Source: Melanocharis versteri
Taxonomy: Eukaryota > Chordata > Aves > Passeriformes > Melanocharitidae
NCBI GenBank assembly: GCA_013397845.1
Contig: VZTG01009275.1
Span: 307,329-371,328, forward strand
DNA: 64,000 nt
Direction: 5' to 3'
The notes under the pieces are model-generated. The model saw nothing but the letters and a program-made list of their open reading frames with translations. It was not told the DNA's origin and did no database searches. The translations under genes were made by a program, and so were the position numbers. Positions 56,850-64,000 of this stretch are shown here, in pieces (the stretch's first letter is position 1; the number at the start of each line of letters is the position of its first letter).

Positions 56850-59800
56850 CTGGAACAGAAACACAGGAAACCAGGATTTACCAACGGCACTCCCACAAGG
56901 CAAAGGCTTCTGCTGCAGTGGGAAACCCCTCTCTGTGTAGGTGCCCATCCAAGCAGCTCACAAACTGTGCCTCACCATTTCGGGGGTTCTACAGCAGGAC
57001 AGTGAACCTGACCACCTTTCTTACCCTGAATTTTGGAAGGGTGAGTCAGTGGTAGTGCAATGATGGACATGTGAGGTGTAAACAGGCAGAAAAGAAGAAA
57101 CCTGTGTATTGGCACATGGAAACAATACCAAAAAAAAAAAAAGGGAAACCCACATCTTATGCCCTTGTGTACCTCAGTTCAGGGCTTGCATTGAAAGGAA
57201 ACAGCAAGGTGTACAGTTTTAAAATAATTTTTACTTTTTTAAGACAGGACCTAAACACTGCTCAACCTTTTCCTGATTTTGAGCAAAACAAGCATGACAG
57301 ATGCAGCTTAATACATCACAGTAAGACATGCTACTCTGTACTGATTATTTCTCCTTTAAGTATAACTAACACTAAAATCCCTCTTGAGCAGGGCTCATTT
57401 TGGCTGTAGGCACAAGTATTCTACACAATCAAGTACAATAATCTGATATAGGTAAATGTACACACTCTTAATCAAAGCCAGAGTATTTAATTAAAAAAAA
57501 ACCAAACTCAACACTGTAGGAGGCTGAAGGAGTTGTATGTATAATCTGAAAACCTTGAGGCATTTCCTTTCAAATCACAAGTTTTTGAACACTTTAATAG
57601 CACAAAACTAAGGATACCTTGCATTAATCTATCACAGCTACAAGGAACTGCCTAAAAAGAAAGAAGATATTAAAATAATGCAGATATCACCAGCTCCCTC
57701 CACCCTGTTTTTAAGGGAATTAATTTCTATACAACCCACATGTGTACCAATTTCCTCAGTGTCTTGACAGAGACATCAATTCACTCCAAAAGACGAAATC
57801 TCAGTGATTAGCTGTAAGGCATAACTGAACTGTTGTACAAAGCACTGTGATTGCTCAAGATTCCCAAACTCTGGATTCCCAAACTCCCATCCCACAAAGT
57901 CGCTTGCATAAATCTGGTGCAGATACTTCACATAACAGATTAAAAAAGAACAAGCAGATCAGCAAAGGCAGATGTGCTGTCTTAAAATGCACATTGAAAG
58001 ACACAAAACAAAAACCATTAAAAATACACGACTTTTCATCAGGGAGAGGAGGTAAAATGGCACCCAACCTCAAATCCATGAAACAGTCAACTACTCCCTG
58101 CAATGAAAGCTACAAGGAACTAAATGCGAAGCAAACAGATCCATCCAAACATGACCAAGTCTCTGGAAGGACACTGATAAAAGCCCTCAGAGAAACTTCC
58201 TCTGTGCAGAAGCCTATAAAAAAGAGAGATAATAATTTCTTGCCCCTTTTACTCTTTGTCTTAAGTTCAGTCTGTGAATCTCGTCTCCAAGAGGGTGAAG
58301 GAAGTCTCTGGGGAAAAAATAAAGTCTGTGCAGTGCCAAGAGCACAGTGCTTATTGAGCTTAACAGCCTTGCTTCCAGCTTTAAGGACAGTAAAATAAAA
58401 TACCAAGATGACAGAAACCCCTGGGCCCCTAGAAATTTTACGAGAAGACATTTTTCTTCAAAGCCTGTTCAAAAGGTCCTTCACCTGAAATATCTAGCTC
58501 GAGTTTTGAACAATTTTTCAGTACAAGCAGTGAAGCAAGAGCAGTAAAAGATGAACCAGGATCTGTACAGAAAGGCTCTGTACACAGCCCCAACTCTTCC
58601 TGCTCTGCAAGCAAATGTGCTGTAACAGGCTTTTCTACCATTCCAGCCAGAATTTACCAACTAACTATTCTTGGAGCACCTCATTTTTTTTTTCTTTTTC
58701 TGCTGCTGAAGCCAGCCATACAAATGCAACCTTCTCACAATCTGTCTTTTGGTAACGCAACAATAAACCTGTACTGGAGCAAAACTAAGGGCTGGGGAGC
58801 TGCCATGAAGAGACCTGCAACCCACTTAAATGGTTGCTTCACAGATTACACCAACAGCTAAATTTCTAAATTGAGTCCTACTGCCTGCATGGGTTTGTAA
58901 CAGATCTTCTAAACCAGCAGCAAACCAGATCGACACAACTACAGCATGCATGAGGGACATTCAGTGTGCCAGTCTGCTATCACCTGCATTTTTACATCTA
59001 TTTCCTCAAAGAAAGTACAAAACTAGCAAAGCTGCCTTTGCTAGAGCCCCATGTGTCCAGTTCAACAGGCACAACACACCTGTTATTCCAATCACCCTGG
59101 TGGGTAACCACAGAGCAGAAACCAAGAGAATTATCCCAATCAAACAAGTGGCAATCCTACTCTCACTAGGTGCCAGGCTGACCTAAAGTGCTTTTACTCT
59201 AAAAAGACAGATGCCCTTGTCTTTCTAAGGGGGAACACCACTGATGCCAAACACTCTGCTTTTACAAAATGCCAGAGCCCTGTAAACAACACTACACAGG
59301 ACAAGGTCCTACGGGACATGCCACCCCTCAGGGCCAGTCTTTATCAAGAGGGTGGCAGTTCATAGTCCAAAATTCAGAGCACTAAAAAAATATTTGGTGT
59401 TCTGGATTAGACGGCCACCAGCAGCTGCAGCCTCATACCACCTGCACAGGTGGCACTTAGTGACAATCACACCTGTGCATCGGGAAGTAGAAGCCAAAGG
59501 CACCTGTGGTGGCCAAAACAGCACATTCACAGCTAAATGGCAATTTATTAAAAATAAAAGCACACAAAGCAGCTATTTCACTTCTTCAGTACCTCAGTAT
59601 AGCACTCTCAACACACATAAAACTCAGTACAGCAGACTTTTATTTCCTCCCTTATGATTCTGTGTAATTAACAAGGCTTAATTTTGTTCATTAGCTGAGT
59701 AAAAAAGTTTAAACCAGAACAGAATGCAAAGTTCTGAGGATTTATCAAATACTCCAAAGAAATTAATTATCTTTCACTTTATCTAAACACAGCTTTCTCA

Positions 59801-62800
59801 ACAGAATATTGCCAACACTCACTGCAAGCAGGGAGGAATATTCATTCCCATTATGGTATTTTTCAATGTCAGTGTCTCATGGCTTACATTTTCCCTTGAA
59901 GAAATGTAAGCAAATTTGACATGAGGAAGTAGACTGATAAAAATAGCCAAACATACCACAAGTTACATATACGTAATTCCTGGTTCCCCAGTGGCACAGT
60001 GTTCAATCCATTTTTTCACTGCACCTCACCATCCAATTTATATTAAATAAAAAAATTCCAGTGTGTGTTACAGGTGTGTGAGTTAGAGCCAAGGCAGACT
60101 CATAAGGACAGCTTTCTCTCCACTCCTCACCCACTGGATTGTCTGGTTTATCTCCAGAAATACCTCTACACAGTCTAATCTCCAAAAAACAAACTCATTT
60201 TTCTACTGCTTCGCATATGTAACTCCTAAGGGTTTCTGACAGCCCCAACCTGTGGATGTGCCATCAACACTAATTTTGTTAGAGGAACACGCACACTCAG
60301 AACAACAAAACAAAACTTATGGCTGTACACCATCACTTGCTAAATACGCTCTAAGACTTCAGTCAGTTTTTTCTTTAAAATAGAAGTTTGTAATATATGC
60401 ATTTAAGAGTGCATGTTTATAAACAGCACTGCCAAAAAGAGGGAACATGGAAAAAACACCCAAAATACCAGAGAGGGAAAATGGCCAAGTGATGAAGTGC
60501 TGCAACTGAAGCAAAGTCATTATCCCAGCTCAATATTTCTTAAAACATTAAAGAACAACACAGCAAGTTGCAGCTTGAGAGTAAAATTATGACTGCCTAC
60601 CCTTCTAAAGTTTAAGACTTAACAGTCAAGGAAAGAAGACATTACATGCTTATTTCTTGCCTCTTAGACTCTATTGTGAAATAATGCAAATGCAAAAGAA
60701 GGTTGTGAAACCAAACTGGGACATGGAACAATCTAGATCAGCTGTGCTGCAATTCATCAGCCCTCAAAACTCTCATGGATCTTGTGAAATCAGAGCCAAG
60801 AGTCGTTATTTTCCAGGCTCACTTACTACCAAACAAATTATCAGCTGTCCTTTCCTTTCACCCAGAAAGAGATTTTGTTTTCCTTATATGTGTTATGGAC
60901 TGATGTCTTTTGTATCACACTATTACTGCTACAGATCTGAAGTTTACAAAGCGTTCTTGTAGTTTCTGCGGCTTTCAATTCAAGGCCTGGTCTCCAAAAA
61001 TCCTGTACTATTTAGAGGCTCATATCTCTGACTTTAGGCCAACACAACCACTCTTCCAAATAAGGTTAGCCCTACATGTTCTACCCATCACTTATCCAAG
61101 TTAACCACTGCTAATCCATTGTATCCTTTTGATCAATGATGACAACCAGTCTCCCTTCTTTGCATCCCAAGGGGGTGAGTTCCCCATCCTGCTGTTCTTC
61201 CTGAAAAGCATCTGCTCCTAGACCTGAAGGAGTCCATTATCTTCTAATTTGTCTCTCCTCTTTTTGTCCAAACCACCAGTTTTTAACATCACCTTGGTAC
61301 AAGGGATTCAGAATTCTCATTAGTCCCCTGGCCAGCCTTGTGCCACCAGCTGCTCCAAGCCGCTCTGGCATCCTCTTCCTCAGGGTTACCATTTGCTTCC
61401 TACAGCTTTGATGCCAACAGCAACGATCCCATCACACATCCTGCTCCTCAGGCACTGTCCTCACCTCATTCGCTATCCTATTTTCAGTTCCTAGGATTAG
61501 CAGCATAAATACACACAAGCAGCATGTGCTCAAAGGGCAGAGCTCTTTAGAGCAGAGATAATAATTTGATACTTTTTTTTTTAGATGTACATTTCTACTG
61601 CTGTACCAAGAGCAAGCGACAATTATTAGAATGACCAAATTCCAGCAGCTGTAAGGAAACAAAGCATTTAACTGTAGTGTGGGGGAATGTTTAACCATAG
61701 GAAGTTCACTGTTTATCTCTCACTATAAACATCCTCTGCTGGCCTCCCCAAACAACTTTCACTAGGGCCTACTTGGCTATTTGTTTTTTATGTCCACTTT
61801 TACAGCATGATCCAGAGGTTAAAGCAATCTGAACATCCACTGCCAAGAACAGCTGCAATTCAACCCATTCACAGACAACACTTTTCACAAGTGACCACAA
61901 AAGGCAAGCCACAGCTATTAATAACAATATGCACTTCCAGTGCCTTCAGGTGTGACTTTGGAAGGTCACCAGAACAGTCCCCTCGGCTGCACCAGTGCCA
62001 CCAGCTGTAAAAGCTGCCTGCTCAGTAGGCTGCACACGGACACAACTCCTCCTCCAAGACCTTGTAAAGCACAGACTAAAAGAACTGGCTCTTCAAAGCC
62101 CTGTGACAGCCAAACCCCGGCACAGCTCAACAGATTTCTTCTTCCCCAGACAACTGTCATTGTCACAACTTTTAGAAAATCACACTAAAACCAGCTAACA
62201 CAGGGAAGTCCTTCTGTACACAAATCTGCCGAGTCCTCAACTAGAAGTGTGTACAATTCTGCTCATGCACCTTCTAGAAGGATAAAGACTAAAGGTAGTG
62301 CAGATAAAGGTCAGCAGCACAAAGGATAAAATAAAAATCCCAACCAAAGGAGATGGAAAGAGTTCATCTTGTTTAGCCAAGAAACTCAGAACAGAGAGCG
62401 ACTAACTTCGCTTTTCCCACTGCAAAGCTACACTTGAGGACAAGAAAACCACTTCCACCTTGAGCTGGTATTTTTGGAACAGTAACATCTGACACAGTTA
62501 CCTGAAGCAGCAGAGAACTGGTCAGCCCAACACAGCCCCAAATCACCCATCTGGGCAGCCCACCCTGAGCTGCCACAGCACAGCTACAGCACCCACAGGT
62601 CACACTGCCTCACCAGAACACAGGGCAACGCAAGATAGGCTGAAATCTTAGGGAAAAGGACCCTGCAACACCCTTGCATGGGAAAAATTATGAAGTGTTC
62701 TCAGTTTGCTGAAACGAGATGGATGGTTTTATCAAGGAAGAGTAACTTCTGCTCCTTTCCAGGCTGTTCGTAATTCTTACATACCACAAATGACTGCAGA

Positions 62801-64000
62801 CTCGTTATGGGTAGGGCTGCAAAAGGATTAAAAGAAAAAAAATTCAAATCTCTTTTTCTAGCAAAAGGTTTTTTTCATTTATCAGGGGTTTAAGGCATTA
62901 AACTTATAGAATCCTACAAAAAACCCCACAGGCATGTGAAATATTTTTAAGTTATAGTCAAGTGAAGCTAAATAATTCTGCCAAGAAGACTGTACATCAC
63001 CAAATTACACATGATCCACATGCAATTTTGTTCTGGGGTTTGGTCGGAGTTTGGGGGATTTTTTTGTAAAACAGTATCTGTGTCAGAGCTATAACAGATA
63101 TTACTCTGTTTGGAAAAGAGATGCCACATTAAGGCCAAAATGAAGCTGTCTGCTTAGCATGTTTACAAAAGCACTTACACACATTTTCTGACCCTCTTCC
63201 TATTTCAGCACTCATCTCAGCCTACCATGGTTCAGATGCTGCAGTAATTCAGTTCCCAAAGAAACACACTCCTGCCTGCTTGCCCAGCACAGAGCAAGGG
63301 AGTCTGGGGTGGTTTGGGGTTGTGTGGGGTTTTTTTGTTTTGTGTTTTCTTTTTTTAGCAAGGGCTGGACCAAAGCAAGAGCAGAGAGAGCCAAGGCTAC
63401 AGCCCATGGACTCCTGCCACACCGGCAGAGCCTCAGCTCTGTCAGCAGAGCCTCTTTGCATGACAAATACAAACAATTCCGCACGACAAAGCCCCTTTTG
63501 TCTGCAAAACTGCCGTGTACCGGACCTCAGTTACTTAAGTAAGGGGGGGGAAATGAAAGAAAGGCGGAAAAAACAACCTGTGAGGCAAAGTTTGTTAATG
63601 AACTATGGTTTACAAACGCCACAGCCAAAGTCTCAGGAGGCTGATGACTTGGTTGGCTGCACCTCAAAATATGGGAAGTCATTAACCCATAGAACAGATG
63701 GGCTGATACAGCACTGGCCTTCAACGGGAAAGAAAAAAAAAAAAACACAAAAGGAGCACAACAACCAAACCAAGAACACAGTGACATTTTTAGGCCTCTC
63801 TCCAAGACGAATACACCGAACATAAATGCTCCGTGACACCAGAGAGCCTAATAAAGAAAAAAAAAACCCAAACAAACCCGCAAAACACCAACAAAAGCAA
63901 CCAGAAAACACATTCATTCCAGCCGAGCTTCCCTGCCTTCCTCCGGGCACAGAGCCAGCAGCTTCGGGGGCTCGACCCTCCCCGGGGGACCCGCGCCCGC
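56850..64000 (-). other. PFKFB4: PFKFB4 intron 1 (partial)
   Basis: No match to the PFKFB4 N-terminus (MASPRELTQNPLKKIWMP in human) is visible, so exon 1 lies beyond the edge. Most of the stretch is A/C-rich intron on the plus strand. The last 70 bases turn G+C-rich with several CpGs, which suggests the promoter-proximal end is near. Confidence 0.7.

Noticed and set aside
1..64000. CRISPR arrays, bacterial operons, tRNA or rRNA genes
   Set aside because: None seen. The intron-exon structure, CR1 repeats and gene content are those of a vertebrate nuclear genome.

Overview
The window looks like vertebrate nuclear DNA, most likely from a bird. It holds two intron-rich protein genes with conventional GT-AG splicing. 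Several fragments resemble CR1 LINEs, the dominant avian retroposon, including the 3'-end motif (attctatga). I cannot name the species. Three single N bases (619, 946, 26532) sit at repeat junctions and probably mark assembly joins.

Left third (1 to about 26.3 kb, plus strand): PRKCD, the novel protein kinase C delta. Sixteen coding exons (4451-25900) run from within the C2-like domain to the stop codon. The first coding exon lies left of the window. The exon chain is open throughout and gives the C2-like domain, C1A and C1B zinc fingers, V3 hinge, kinase domain and C-terminal tail.

Right half (about 28.7 to 64 kb, minus strand): PFKFB4, 6-phosphofructo-2-kinase/fructose-2,6-bisphosphatase 4. 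Thirteen coding exons (exon 2 at 56733-56849 to the last at 31424-31483) are in phase and encode 436 residues, exactly the length of human PFKFB4 after its first 33 residues. Exon 1 lies beyond the right edge, where the sequence becomes CpG-rich. The last coding exon is separated by an intron of about 8 kb and is followed by a 3'UTR of 2.2-2.7 kb with two candidate polyadenylation signals.

The genes are convergent, with about 2.4 kb between their inferred 3' ends. That spacer has an inverted repeat and no gene I can support. The plus strand looks G/T-rich across PRKCD and A/C-rich across PFKFB4, as expected from transcription-linked strand asymmetry. PRKCD is a lipid-activated signalling kinase and PFKFB4 sets fructose-2,6-bisphosphate for glycolysis; nothing in the sequence links them functionally beyond adjacency.

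The best lead is a NAGNAG tandem splice acceptor in PRKCD, exactly at the codon for the Asp of a DTTD/N caspase-3-type site. Choosing the upstream AG would insert Ala and break the DxxD motif. Other leads are a 52-bp duplicated element in the last PFKFB4 intron, a 17-bp tandem repeat between the two PFKFB4 poly(A) signals, and the inverted repeat in the spacer. I found no wholly new system.
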